DNA of 64,000 bases from Macondimonas sp045864775 (lineage in GTDB: Bacteria; Pseudomonadota; Gammaproteobacteria; UBA5335). Made by a program: the position numbers and the translations under genes. A model generated the notes under the pieces. It searched no databases and had not been told where the DNA came from. It saw only the letters and a list, made by a program, of their open reading frames with translations. Positions 1 through 8,435 of this stretch are shown here, in pieces. The first letter of the stretch is position 1; each line of letters opens with the position of its first letter. The stretch is taken from the NCBI GenBank assembly GCA_045864775.1, contig BTVR01000002.1, positions 496,001 to 560,000 on the forward strand, given 5' to 3'.

Positions 1-2
1 CC

Positions 3-308
3 GACATCAGCGGACAGGCCTATTATCTCTCGTTGGGCTCGGTCGCGCTGCCCGGACTCAAGACCCTCGCGGAACGACACATCCAGATCGGCCCGTTCGG
101 CATCAGCGCGTTCGCGCAGGGCGTCGAGACCCGCGCACAACCGCTCTTCTCGTTCTCCCGCAACCTGTTCGTTGCTTCGTTCAATGGCGTCAATACGACG
201 CTCTATGGCGCCGTCGAAGCAGCGCTCGGGGCGGCGCCGGCGCCCTACAGTACGATCGGGACCACGGCGTGGGGATACGTCCCCTTGGCGACGATCAAGT
301 TCGAGTAA
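3..308 (+). CDS. C-terminal part of an unrecognised protein (5' end outside window)
   Basis: An open frame enters from the left edge and ends at a TAA codon (306-308), so only about the last 101 residues are visible. A TTG at 33 could be an internal start, but the frame is open upstream of it, so a longer protein is more likely. The visible part is rich in Gly, Ala, Phe and Ser (for example SFSRNLFVASFNGVNTTLYG) and has no motif I recognise. Alternating polar and hydrophobic residues and the terminal ATIKFE would suit a secreted or beta-rich protein, but this is only an impression. It is followed by a short gap and a convergent glycosyltransferase gene. Confidence 0.5.
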   Translation, partial: DISGQAYYLSLGSVALPGLKTLAERHIQIGPFGISAFAQGVETRAQPLFSFSRNLFVASFNGVNTTLYGAVEAALGAAPAPYSTIGTTAWGYVPLATIKFE

Positions 309-350
309 CGCGGCTGCGCAAACCGCGCGGCTCCGCGAAACGCCCCGCGC

Positions 351-1499
351 TCAGCGCTGAGCCGCCACCTCCGCATACACGGCAAGGGTTTGCGCGGCCA
401 CCTGCGCTTCGGTGAACTGGTCGATCACCAGCTGGCGGCCGGCCTGGCCCATCCGGCGACAGCGCTCCGGATCGGCAAGGAGCCGCGCCAAGGCGCGGGC
501 GAGCGCAACGGCATCGCGCGGCGGCACGAGGAGTCCGTTGACACCGTCCCGGACGATCTCGCGGCAGCCCGGGCGATCGGCCGCGATCAAGGCACATCCG
601 CTGGCCGCCGCCTCGATCAGGATGCGGGGCACGCCTTCCCCGTAGGCCGTGGGCAGGCAAACGATGGCGCTCGTCGCCAGAATCTCCTGCATGTCCTGCC
701 GATGACCCCACCACTGCACGGCGCCTTCGGCGTGCCAATCCGCCAACTGCTGCTCGGTCAGACTGTCCGGATTGCCCTCGTCAGGCGCGCCCAACAGCAC
801 GAACGCGGCCGATACGCCAGCGGCCTTGAGTTGCCGGGCCGCCGCGACGAATTCCGCCACGCCCTTGTCATGCAGCATGCGTGAGGCGAACACCACACGG
901 GGCGGCTGCGCCGCGACGCGCGAGTCTGGTCGAAAGCGATCCGGGTCGACGCCCGATCCCAGCACCACGCGGGCCTGATCGGGCCGCACCATCGACTCGG
1001 CGATGAAAAACGCGCGGTCGTCCGGGTTCTGGAAGATGGCGCGGCATGAAGGGCTGCCCAGGGCGAGGCGGTAAGCCCAAGTGACACCGCTGCGCAAACC
1101 ACGCCCCTGGATACCCGCAGCCGTGGTGAACACCCACCCCCGGCCCGGCACCGTGGCGACGTATGACCCCGCGCGGCAGAGACGCGCCATCACGCCGCCA
1201 TAGAGCACCGGCTTGATGGTGACGAGATGAATCAGCGCGGGCTGCACCTGCCGGTAGAGCCGCGCGAGCGCCCACAGGCTTGCCAGTTCATGCAGTGGAG
1301 ACATGCCCCGGCGCGTGAGAGGAAGGGCGTGAAAGGTGATGCCTTCGTCCGTCAGGCGGGCGCGATCCGCCGCACCCGCTTCGGGCGCCGCCAGATGGAT
1401 GTCCCAACCCGCCGCGCGCGCCGCGCGGGCCACGGGCAGCCGGTGCGACAAAAAATACGGGACTGCGTTGTGGACGTACAGCAGACGGCGTCCGGTCAT
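351..1499 (-). CDS. Glycosyltransferase family 4 (GT-B fold)
   Basis: Protein of 382 residues with the two-domain layout of GT4 enzymes, which move a sugar from a nucleotide donor to a lipid-linked or growing glycan acceptor at the cytoplasmic membrane face. The N-terminus (RLLYVHNAVPYFLSHRLPVA) is typical of WcaA/CapM-like transferases. The C-terminal donor domain has a VVFASRMLHDKGVAEFV segment (start of the second Rossmann domain) and the E-x7-E region GEGVPRILIEAAASGCALIA, followed by GCREIVRDGVNGLLVPP. It is transcribed away from the three glycosyltransferase genes to its right, with 59 bp between starts. Donor and acceptor cannot be told from sequence. It most likely belongs to an O-antigen or exopolysaccharide locus that continues to the left. 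Confidence 0.9.
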   Translation of the reverse strand: MTGRRLLYVHNAVPYFLSHRLPVARAARAAGWDIHLAAPEAGAADRARLTDEGITFHALPLTRRGMSPLHELASLWALARLYRQVQPALIHLVTIKPVLYGGVMARLCRAGSYVATVPGRGWVFTTAAGIQGRGLRSGVTWAYRLALGSPSCRAIFQNPDDRAFFIAESMVRPDQARVVLGSGVDPDRFRPDSRVAAQPPRVVFASRMLHDKGVAEFVAAARQLKAAGVSAAFVLLGAPDEGNPDSLTEQQLADWHAEGAVQWWGHRQDMQEILATSAIVCLPTAYGEGVPRILIEAAASGCALIAADRPGCREIVRDGVNGLLVPPRDAVALARALARLLADPERCRRMGQAGRQLVIDQFTEAQVAAQTLAVYAEVAAQR

Positions 1500-1558
1500 G
1501 ACTCCTCCTGGAAACCGTGCATTCTAAGCCCCTCTCGGGTCCATCAAGCGGGGGTAGA

Positions 1559-2494
1559 ATGGCCGCTTTCGCCCTGGATGTGCCCGTGCCCCCGCGTGTC
1601 AGCGTCGTGCTTCCCACTTACAACCGCGCCGGCGTACTCGGCCGCGCGGTGCGCAGCGTGCTGGCCCAGAGCGAATCCGATCTCGAGCTCATCGTGGTGG
1701 ATGATGCCTCCACTGACGAGACGCCGCGCGTCTTGGCCAGTTTCGACGACCCACGCCTGCATGTGTTGCGCCACGACAGCCGGCGCGGCGGCGCGGCCGC
1801 GCGCAACACCGGCCTTGCCGAGGCGCGCGCAGATTGGGTCGCGTTTCAGGACAGCGACGATGAATGGCTGCTCGACAAACTCGCCCGCCAACTCGCCTTG
1901 ACCGCAGAGAATTCGGCACTGGGCGCAGTCTACTGCGCCTTCGTGCGCTTCAGCGGGGAGGATGCCACACGCACGCCGGCTCCGAAGCACAAGCGGCGTG
2001 CCGGCTGGCTGCATGCCGACATCCTGCGCGACAGCTTCATCAGCACGCAGACGCTCCTGGTGCGGCGCGCGGCGCTGGACGCGGCGGGCGGATTCGACGC
2101 CGAGCTGCCGCGTTTCCAGGACTGGGAACTGATGATGCGCCTCAGTCGCCAGCATCCCATCGGCTGCGTGGATGAGCCGCTCGTGATCGTGCATACCCTG
2201 CCGGATGCCATCACGCACGACGCTGTCGCCCGACTGCGCGCTCGGACGCGTATCGTCGAGCGCCATACGCCGTGGCTGGCGGCATATCCGCGCATCTTGG
2301 CCGAGCATCTCTACGCCGTCGGTCATCTGCATGCCCTGGCCGGCGACGCGGCCTCGGCGCGGCACTGGCTGCGCCGCGCCGTAGCAGTCGATCGCCGGTT
2401 GCTGAAAGCCTGGGCCGCGTTGGCCCTGACCGGCCTCGGCACGGCGGGCTACGCCCGGGCCACCCGGCTGCGCGGACAGTGGCGCGACGCATGA
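1559..2494 (+). CDS. Glycosyltransferase family 2 (GT-A fold)
   Basis: Protein of 311 residues. The N-terminal GT-A core has RVSVVLPTYNRAGVLGRAVR, then ELIVVDDASTDETPRVL, and the metal-binding region AFQDSDDEW (the DxD-like motif of GT2 enzymes). A helical, Ala/Arg/Leu-rich C-terminus follows. A GTG at 1517 in the same frame would add 14 residues; I prefer the ATG at 1559 because the catalytic fold starts right after it and a G-run lies just upstream. The stop codon overlaps the next start (ATGA at 2491-2494), so the two are probably translated together. The family acts on nucleotide sugars to build cell-surface glycans; the sugar is unknown. Confidence 0.9.
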   Translation: MAAFALDVPVPPRVSVVLPTYNRAGVLGRAVRSVLAQSESDLELIVVDDASTDETPRVLASFDDPRLHVLRHDSRRGGAAARNTGLAEARADWVAFQDSDDEWLLDKLARQLALTAENSALGAVYCAFVRFSGEDATRTPAPKHKRRAGWLHADILRDSFISTQTLLVRRAALDAAGGFDAELPRFQDWELMMRLSRQHPIGCVDEPLVIVHTLPDAITHDAVARLRARTRIVERHTPWLAAYPRILAEHLYAVGHLHALAGDAASARHWLRRAVAVDRRLLKAWAALALTGLGTAGYARATRLRGQWRDA

Positions 2495-3453
2495 ATGCAC
2501 CGGCCCTGCCGACCCTCGCCATCGTCATCGTCAACTGGAACGCCGGCGATCAGCTGCGCGCCTGCCTGCAGGCCGTCGCTGCCGCCGGACGAATACGGTT
2601 CCGCCTGCAGCAGGTCGTGGTGGTGGACAACGCCTCGAGCGATGATTCGTTGCTCGATCTGCCGGACGACGCCCTGCCGCTGCAGGTCATCCGCAATCCG
2701 GACAACCGCGGCTTCGGCGCTGCCTGCAACCAGGGTGCACGGCTGTGCACGACCGATTTGCTGCTCTTTCTGAACCCGGACACGCGGGTGGAAACCGATG
2801 CCCTCGATCGGGCCATCGCCCATCTGCAGAGCGCCGACGGAGCCGCGGCGGGGGTGTGTGGCGCCCATCTGCTCGATGCGCGCGGCGGTACCCATCGCCA
2901 TTGCGCACGGCGGGCCAGACCGCTGCGCATGCTGGCGCACCTCAGCGGGCTGGACCAACTGACGCCCTGGACCAGCGGCTATCTGATGCGCCGCTGGGAT
3001 CACGCCGGCAGTCGCCCAGTCGATCACGTCATGGGCGCGTTCTACCTCATCCGGCGCCCGCTGTTCGACGCGCTGAACGGCTTCGACGAGCGTTTTTTCG
3101 TCTATCTGGAGGACCTCGACCTGTCCGAACGGGTGCGTCAGGCCGGCTGGGCCATCCATTACCGCGCCGACGTGCGCGTCTTCCACAAGGGCGGCGGTAC
3201 CTCGGAACGGATCAAGGCGCGCCGGCTCTACTACAGCCTGAATAGCCGCCTGCGCTATGCGCGCAAACATTTTTCGCTTCCCGGCGCCGCCGCGATCTGG
3301 GCCGGCACGCTCCTGCTCGAACCACCGCTAAGGCTGGGCCAAGCCCTGGCGCGCGGCTCCATGGCGCAGGCCGGCGAGACGCTGCGGGCCTACCGCTGGC
3401 TGCTGCGCGATCTTCCCGCCTGCTGGCGTCTGCCGAAGTCATCCGTTCGATGA
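2491..3453 (+). CDS. Glycosyltransferase family 2, rhamnosyltransferase-like
   Basis: Protein of 320 residues starting at the ATG that overlaps the previous stop. It has the GT2 signature in the form common in WbbL/RfbN-type rhamnosyltransferases: AIVIVNWNAGDQLRACL, VVVDNASSDDS, IRNPDNRGFGAACNQGA and LLFLNPDTRVE, then GAFYLIRRPLFDALNGFDE and the acidic EDLDLSERVRQAGW motif. These residues bind the nucleotide sugar and the metal ion and supply the catalytic base region. The C-terminus has a hydrophobic stretch that may touch the membrane. The stop overlaps the start of the next glycosyltransferase by 4 bases. The rhamnose specificity is inferred from family resemblance only. Confidence 0.88.
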   Translation: MNAPALPTLAIVIVNWNAGDQLRACLQAVAAAGRIRFRLQQVVVVDNASSDDSLLDLPDDALPLQVIRNPDNRGFGAACNQGARLCTTDLLLFLNPDTRVETDALDRAIAHLQSADGAAAGVCGAHLLDARGGTHRHCARRARPLRMLAHLSGLDQLTPWTSGYLMRRWDHAGSRPVDHVMGAFYLIRRPLFDALNGFDERFFVYLEDLDLSERVRQAGWAIHYRADVRVFHKGGGTSERIKARRLYYSLNSRLRYARKHFSLPGAAAIWAGTLLLEPPLRLGQALARGSMAQAGETLRAYRWLLRDLPACWRLPKSSVR

Positions 3454-4523
3454 AGGTCCTGTTGCTCAGCCGCTACGGCCGCCAGGGCGCCAGCACCCGT
3501 CTGCGTGCCCTGCAGTATCTGCCACGTCTCGCGGCCGCGGGCATCGACGTGACGTGGGCACCGCTGCTCGATGATGCCTACCTCGAGGCGCTCTACGGCG
3601 CCGGACGACGGCCGTGGCCGCAGGTGGCGCGAGCCTATCTCGCGCGCCTGGGCCGGCTGCTCGGGGCGCGTGATTTCGATCTGCTGTGGATCGAAAAAGA
3701 ACTGTTTCCCATGCTGCCGGCCACGGTCGAGCGCCTGCTGGCAGCAACCGGCGCGCCCTATGTCGTCGATTACGACGATGCCCTGTTCCACAACTACGAC
3801 CTGCACCGCAGCGCGCTCGTGCGTCGCCTGCTGGGACACAAGATCGACCGTGTCATGGCCGGGGCGCGTCTGGTCATCGCCGGAAACGACTATCTGGCCG
3901 CGCGCGCCGAGCAGGCCGGCGCGCGCTGGATCGAGCAATTGCCGACCGTGATCGATCTCGATCGCTATCCCGCCGTGCCGGATGCGGCGCCCGATCCGGC
4001 CCGCCCGTTCACCATCGGCTGGATCGGGTCCCCGCAGACCGCCGAGTATCTCGCCGCGGTCGCAGAACCCCTGCGCCGGTTGCTGGCGCGTGGCGATGCG
4101 CGCCTGGTGCTCATCGGTGCCGGCCGCGGCGCGCCGGCGGACCTTCCCGCCGAGGTCCGTCCCTGGTCGGAAGCGGGCGAGGTGGCGGACATCGGCGCAT
4201 TCGACGTCGGCATCATGCCCTTGCCCGATGCACCCTGGGAGCGGGGCAAGTGTGGCTACAAGCTGATCCAGTACATGGCCTGCGCCAAGCCGGTGGTGGC
4301 CTCACCGGTGGGCGTCAACCGGCAACTGGTAACGCCCGGGGTGAACGGTTACCTCGCAACGACCGCTGAGGATTGGCTGCAGGCGCTGGAAAGACTGCAG
4401 GCGGACCGCGCGCTCGGCCAGCGTCTGGGGGCAGTGGGCCGCACCCTGGTCGTCGAGCGCTACTGCCTGCAGGTGACCGCGCCGCGACTGGCGACACTTC
4501 TGCGCCGCGCCGCGCATTCCTGA
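3450..4523 (+). CDS. Glycosyltransferase family 4-like protein
   Basis: Protein of 357 residues, last of three overlapping genes. It starts MKVLLLSRYGRQGASTRLRA, a form seen in GT4-like enzymes that build surface polysaccharides. The acceptor domain has YVVDYDDALFHNYD. The donor domain begins at FTIGWIGSPQTAEYL and contains WERGKCGYKLIQYMACAKPV, followed by VVASPVGVNRQLVTPGVNGYL, which is the usual GT4 sugar-nucleotide site with the conserved G-x-K-x-x-Q-Y-M-A segment. The overlap with the upstream gene (ATGA) and the same strand suggest one operon. No flippase, polymerase or sugar-nucleotide biosynthesis gene follows, so this is the right-hand end of the locus. Confidence 0.88.
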   Translation: MKVLLLSRYGRQGASTRLRALQYLPRLAAAGIDVTWAPLLDDAYLEALYGAGRRPWPQVARAYLARLGRLLGARDFDLLWIEKELFPMLPATVERLLAATGAPYVVDYDDALFHNYDLHRSALVRRLLGHKIDRVMAGARLVIAGNDYLAARAEQAGARWIEQLPTVIDLDRYPAVPDAAPDPARPFTIGWIGSPQTAEYLAAVAEPLRRLLARGDARLVLIGAGRGAPADLPAEVRPWSEAGEVADIGAFDVGIMPLPDAPWERGKCGYKLIQYMACAKPVVASPVGVNRQLVTPGVNGYLATTAEDWLQALERLQADRALGQRLGAVGRTLVVERYCLQVTAPRLATLLRRAAHS

Positions 4524-4550
4524 TTCAGGCCATCGCGCGACAGGTTTCTC

Positions 4551-4556
4551 TACAAT
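4551..4556 (+). promoter_or_regulatory. Possible -10 element upstream of barA
   Basis: TACAAT lies 93 bases before the chosen GTG start of the hybrid kinase gene and matches the sigma-70 -10 consensus in five of six positions. No convincing -35 box sits 16-18 bases upstream, so this is a weak call. Confidence 0.25.
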
Positions 4557-4648
4557 CAACCATGGCGCCACCGGGACGGCATGCCGGGATGCCGCCGTGC
4601 CCGCGTCGTCGGCAGAGCGGCAAGCGCCGCAAGCGGAGGGGCAGAGAC

Positions 4649-7330
4649 GTGTTCAAGCGCTGGGGCATACGCGATCGCATGCTGCTGATGGCACTGGTGC
4701 CGCCAACACTCATCGCGCTCATTCTGGGCTTCTACGTGATCAACCTGCGCATCCAGGAACTCGCCCAGATCCATCAGGACAAGGGTGAGGCGCTCACGCG
4801 CCAGATGGTCCCGGTCGCCCGCGACGCGCTCGCGAGCGGAAATCGATCGCTTTTGGCCGATCAAGTCGCCGTGATGCTGGGCACGCCGAGCGTGGTGGAC
4901 GTCGTGATCACCGATCGGCGCGGAGAAATCGTGCTGCGTCGCAGCCGACCGCCGCAGGACGATCTCGCCGGCGCCTCACGCTTCAGTCGCTGGCTGCGCG
5001 TGCGGGAACGCGACGAGACGCTCTTCACCCGGGCCATTCCCAGAACAGGCAGCGAGGACGAGGTGCTTGGCGAGGTGACCATCCGCCTTTCGCGCACCCT
5101 GACGCGCATGCGCCAGATGGAAGTCCTGTTCAACGGCACCCTGATCATCGGTGTGGGGCTGCTGATCAGTTACTTCCTCGCCCTCAGCACCAGCCGCGAC
5201 ATCGTGGTGCCGATCCTGCGCCTGACGCGGGCGGTGCGGAGCTTCCGGCGGGGACAGCTCACCCGGCGCGTACCCGAGGTTTCGGGGGGCGAGTTGGGGA
5301 CCCTGGAACGCGGCATCAACGCCATGGCCGATGCCCTGCTGGCGATTCGGCAGGACCTGCAAGGCCAGATCTACCAATCGAACGCCGAATTGCGCACCAC
5401 GCTGGAAGAACTGGAGGTCAAGAACGTGGAACTGGATCTCGCGCGCCAACGCGCCGAGGAAGCCAGCCGCGTCAAATCCCGATTTCTGGCCAACATGAGC
5501 CACGAGATTCGCACGCCGATCAACGGCATTCTGGGCTTCGCCCGGCTGCTCGCGGACAAGGCCTTGCCGATGGATGCGCGCGAATATGCCGACATCATCC
5601 ACCAATCCGCGGAAAACCTGCTGGGAATCATCGAGGACATTCTCGACTTCTCGCGCATCGAGGCCGGCAAACTGAGTCTGCAACCGATCGATTTCAATCT
5701 GCATCGACTGGTGGAGGAAGTGACCAACCTGCTGGCCCCCATGGCCTTCGAAAAGCGCCTGGAACTGGTCGCGCTGATCTATCGCGATGTACCCGAATGG
5801 GTGCACGGCGACGCGCACCGCGTTCGCCAGGTACTGACCAATCTGGTTGGAAATGCGGTCAAGTTCACCCTGCACGGCCAAATCGCCGTGCGCGCCGTGC
5901 TCGAGGATGACACCGACGCCGGACCCGTCATCCGCCTGACCGTCAACGACACCGGCATCGGCATCGAGCCGCGGCAACAACAGCAGATCTTTCAGCCCTT
6001 CACGCAGGTCGATGCGCGCGCCACACGGCAGTTCGGAGGCACGGGTCTGGGCCTGTTCATCTCGGAGCGGCTGGTACGGGCCATGGGCGGACAGATCGGG
6101 CTGGAAAGTACCCCGGGCAAGGGTTCGGCATTCTGGTTCACCGTCCCCCTGCAACGCAGCGCCTCTCGGCCCGGCAACGCCCCCGTGCCGCCATCTTTGC
6201 AAGGCCGCCGGGTCTTGGTCTGGGACGGCTTCGCCTTGAGCCGGTTGGCCCTGCGCCATCGCCTGGAGTCCTGGGGGTTGGCCGTGGAAGAAGCGGAAAC
6301 GCCCCAGCAACTGCAGCAACGCGCCCGCGAGCGCCCGGCGCCGGTCGTCATCGGACTCGCGGCGCAGGGCCTGGCGCTGCCTGAAGTCAAGACGCTGTTC
6401 CAGACCCTGCGTGCCGAGGGCTGCGAGATCGTCGCGCTGATCAATTCGCTCGATGAGAGCCTGCACGAACAGATTCGATCGGCCGGGGCCACGGCCTGCC
6501 TGCCCAAGCTGCTCAGTGGGCGGGAATTGAACGCGCGCCTCAGTCATGCCTTGCTTCCGGACCGCGCAGCCGCTACATCCACCGACGGCGGGACTGCCGC
6601 TGGCCCCCTGCAGGGATATCGACTGCTCGTCGCCGATGACAACCGGATCAACCTGCGGTTGCTGGCAACGCTGCTGCGGCGTCAGGGGGCCGATGTGGAT
6701 GAGGTGGGCGACGGTCAGGGAGCCGTCGAGGCCTTCGCCCAACGCGCCTACGACGCCGTCCTGCTGGATGTGCACATGCCCGTGATGAGCGGGCTGGATG
6801 CGGTGCGCGCCATGCGTCGGCTGGAATTACCCGGTCAGCGCACACCCATCCTCGCCGTCACGGCCAACGCGGTTCCCGAGGATTGGGCCGCCTTCCGCGC
6901 GGCGGGAATGGATGACTGTCTGGTCAAGCCCGTCGATGAAAACCGTCTGGGGGCGCTGTTGGGACACTACGGGATCGGCCGGCACGCGACATCCGATCAG
7001 GCACCCGCCGCTGCCCCACCGGTGCAGGATGCGGAGTTGCAGTCGATGCTGCAGGCCGACCTCACCGATCAGCAGCGCGAGCTCCTCGCCTCCTACGCGC
7101 AGGCCGACATGCCGTCCGTGCAAGCGCTCGCCCACAAGATCCACGGCTCGGCGGCTTTTTGCCGGCTGCCGGCCCTCAAGGCCGCCGCCGCGGCGCTCGA
7201 AGATCATCTGCGCGAAACCGGCGGCAACGAGCACACGACGGACTTGATCCGACAGTTATCCGAAGCCATCACCAGCGTTTTGGACACGCTGAGACCGCCT
7301 CAAGCGGCCACACTCTCCAGCAAGGCGTAG
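4649..7330 (+). CDS. barA: BarA/GacS-type hybrid sensor histidine kinase
   Basis: Protein of 893 residues, close to E. coli BarA (918). It is an inner-membrane kinase that phosphorylates a UvrY/GacA-type regulator through a His-Asp-His relay and so controls small RNAs acting on CsrA. Layout: membrane segment about 11-32, periplasmic loop, second membrane segment about 160-180, HAMP, coiled coil, HisKA with NMSHEIRTPINGILGFARLL (His 285), HATPase with GTGLGLFISERLV, a degenerate receiver, a complete receiver with AVLLDVHMPVMSG (Asp 707), and a C-terminal HPt domain with AHKIHGSAAF (His 829). The GTG start at 4649 is preferred because GGAGG lies 9 bases upstream; the frame is open further upstream. 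Its 3' end overlaps acpS on the other strand by 31 bases. Confidence 0.93.
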   Translation: MFKRWGIRDRMLLMALVPPTLIALILGFYVINLRIQELAQIHQDKGEALTRQMVPVARDALASGNRSLLADQVAVMLGTPSVVDVVITDRRGEIVLRRSRPPQDDLAGASRFSRWLRVRERDETLFTRAIPRTGSEDEVLGEVTIRLSRTLTRMRQMEVLFNGTLIIGVGLLISYFLALSTSRDIVVPILRLTRAVRSFRRGQLTRRVPEVSGGELGTLERGINAMADALLAIRQDLQGQIYQSNAELRTTLEELEVKNVELDLARQRAEEASRVKSRFLANMSHEIRTPINGILGFARLLADKALPMDAREYADIIHQSAENLLGIIEDILDFSRIEAGKLSLQPIDFNLHRLVEEVTNLLAPMAFEKRLELVALIYRDVPEWVHGDAHRVRQVLTNLVGNAVKFTLHGQIAVRAVLEDDTDAGPVIRLTVNDTGIGIEPRQQQQIFQPFTQVDARATRQFGGTGLGLFISERLVRAMGGQIGLESTPGKGSAFWFTVPLQRSASRPGNAPVPPSLQGRRVLVWDGFALSRLALRHRLESWGLAVEEAETPQQLQQRARERPAPVVIGLAAQGLALPEVKTLFQTLRAEGCEIVALINSLDESLHEQIRSAGATACLPKLLSGRELNARLSHALLPDRAAATSTDGGTAAGPLQGYRLLVADDNRINLRLLATLLRRQGADVDEVGDGQGAVEAFAQRAYDAVLLDVHMPVMSGLDAVRAMRRLELPGQRTPILAVTANAVPEDWAAFRAAGMDDCLVKPVDENRLGALLGHYGIGRHATSDQAPAAAPPVQDAELQSMLQADLTDQQRELLASYAQADMPSVQALAHKIHGSAAFCRLPALKAAAAALEDHLRETGGNEHTTDLIRQLSEAITSVLDTLRPPQAATLSSKA

Positions 7331-7686
7331 GCAACCGCATAATCGCGCTCGTCACTGATGCTGAGCCACAGGCGCGCCTGGCCCCGTGCCGCGGCGCACG
7401 CTGCGGCAGCGCCGTGCAGACGCGCCCCCGGGGCGCCCCGCGCATCATGCACGACCTCGATCTGCGACGGACCCACGCCGTCGCGAAACCCCGTTCCCAA
7501 GGCCTTGGCCACGGCCTCCTTGGCCGCGAAACGGCGCGCGAGCAGCCGTGCCGGATCGGCTGCGTCTCGATAGCCGGACCATTCGCCCGTGTGCAGGATG
7601 CGCCGGGCGAACCGCTCGCCGCGCCGTTCACACACGGCGCGTATACGGCTCACTGCGACGATGTCGGTGCCGATCCCCAGGATCAC
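7300..7686 (-). CDS. acpS: Holo-[acyl-carrier-protein] synthase
   Basis: Protein of 128 residues, the normal AcpS length. It transfers 4'-phosphopantetheine from coenzyme A to the serine of apo-ACP, which makes ACP active for fatty acid synthesis. The start MILGIGTDIVAVSRI carries the conserved Asp that helps bind magnesium. The second signature LLARRFAAKEAVAKALGTG carries the Glu and Lys of the active site. It is the last gene of the lepA-to-acpS block, starting four bases inside the end of pdxJ, the usual order in gammaproteobacteria. Its 3' end overlaps barA head-on. Confidence 0.96.
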   Translation of the reverse strand: MILGIGTDIVAVSRIRAVCERRGERFARRILHTGEWSGYRDAADPARLLARRFAAKEAVAKALGTGFRDGVGPSQIEVVHDARGAPGARLHGAAAACAAARGQARLWLSISDERDYAVAYALLESVAA

Positions 7687-8429
7687 CCCCGCCTTGCCTC
7701 GACCATCAGCCGTTTCATCTCGCGCACCGCCTCGGCCATGCCGGTCAACACCGCCCGCGCCACGATGGCGTGACCGATGTTGAGCTCGACGACGGGCGTC
7801 AAGGCAGCGACGGGCCCGACGTTGTGATAATTGAGGCCATGCCCGGCATGCACCTTGAGTCCCTCCTGCGCAGCCAGGCTCGCCGCCGCCGCGAGTCGCG
7901 CCACCTCCCGCGCACGCTCGCCGGGGCTTGAGGCGTCCGCGTAGCCGCCGGTATGCAGTTCCACGGCCGCAGCGCCGGTCCGCAGGCTGGCCGCGATCTG
8001 TTCCGGGTCCGGATCGACGAACAGGGCGACCTCGATTCCGGCGTTGGCCAAACGGCAGCAGGCCTCGGCGATGTCCGCCTCATGGCCGCGCACATCCAAG
8101 CCGCCCTCGGTGGTCAGTTCCGCGCGCCGCTCGGGCACGAGGCAGCAGGCATGTGGCGCCGTCGCGACGGCGAAGGCCACCATTTCGGCTGTGGCCGCCA
8201 TTTCGAGATTCAGCCGGGTCTGCACGAGCTCCCGCAGCAAGCGCACATCCCGATCCTGGATATGGCGCCGGTCCTCGCGCAGGTGGACGGTGATGCTGTC
8301 GGCGCCGGCCTGCTCGGCGATCAAGGCCGCCTGCACCGGATCGGGATACGCCGTGCGTCGCGCCTGACGCAAGGTCGCCACGTGATCGATGTTCACGCCC
8401 AGAGCGGGGAGCAGGGCCGGTGCACGCAT
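7683..8429 (-). CDS. pdxJ: Pyridoxine 5'-phosphate synthase
   Basis: Protein of 248 residues, normal for PdxJ. It condenses 1-deoxyxylulose 5-phosphate with 3-amino-2-oxopropyl phosphate to give pyridoxine 5'-phosphate, the last ring-forming step of DXP-dependent vitamin B6 synthesis. Family motifs are clear: GVNIDHVATLRQAR at the N-terminus, then DSITVHLREDRRHIQDRDV, the ELHTGGYAD segment and GHGLNYHNVGPV near the C-terminus. They form the TIM-barrel phosphate and catalytic sites, including the His and Glu residues. It lies between recO and acpS as in Pseudomonas and E. coli, and overlaps acpS by four bases. Confidence 0.97.
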   Translation of the reverse strand: MRAPALLPALGVNIDHVATLRQARRTAYPDPVQAALIAEQAGADSITVHLREDRRHIQDRDVRLLRELVQTRLNLEMAATAEMVAFAVATAPHACCLVPERRAELTTEGGLDVRGHEADIAEACCRLANAGIEVALFVDPDPEQIAASLRTGAAAVELHTGGYADASSPGERAREVARLAAAASLAAQEGLKVHAGHGLNYHNVGPVAALTPVVELNIGHAIVARAVLTGMAEAVREMKRLMVEARRG

Positions 8430-8435
8430 GGGATG

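Noticed and set aside
4976..6775. A 599-codon frame antisense to the BarA-like kinase
   Set aside because: It lies opposite a well-conserved gene with intact domains and shows no family motif; it is a GC-bias shadow.
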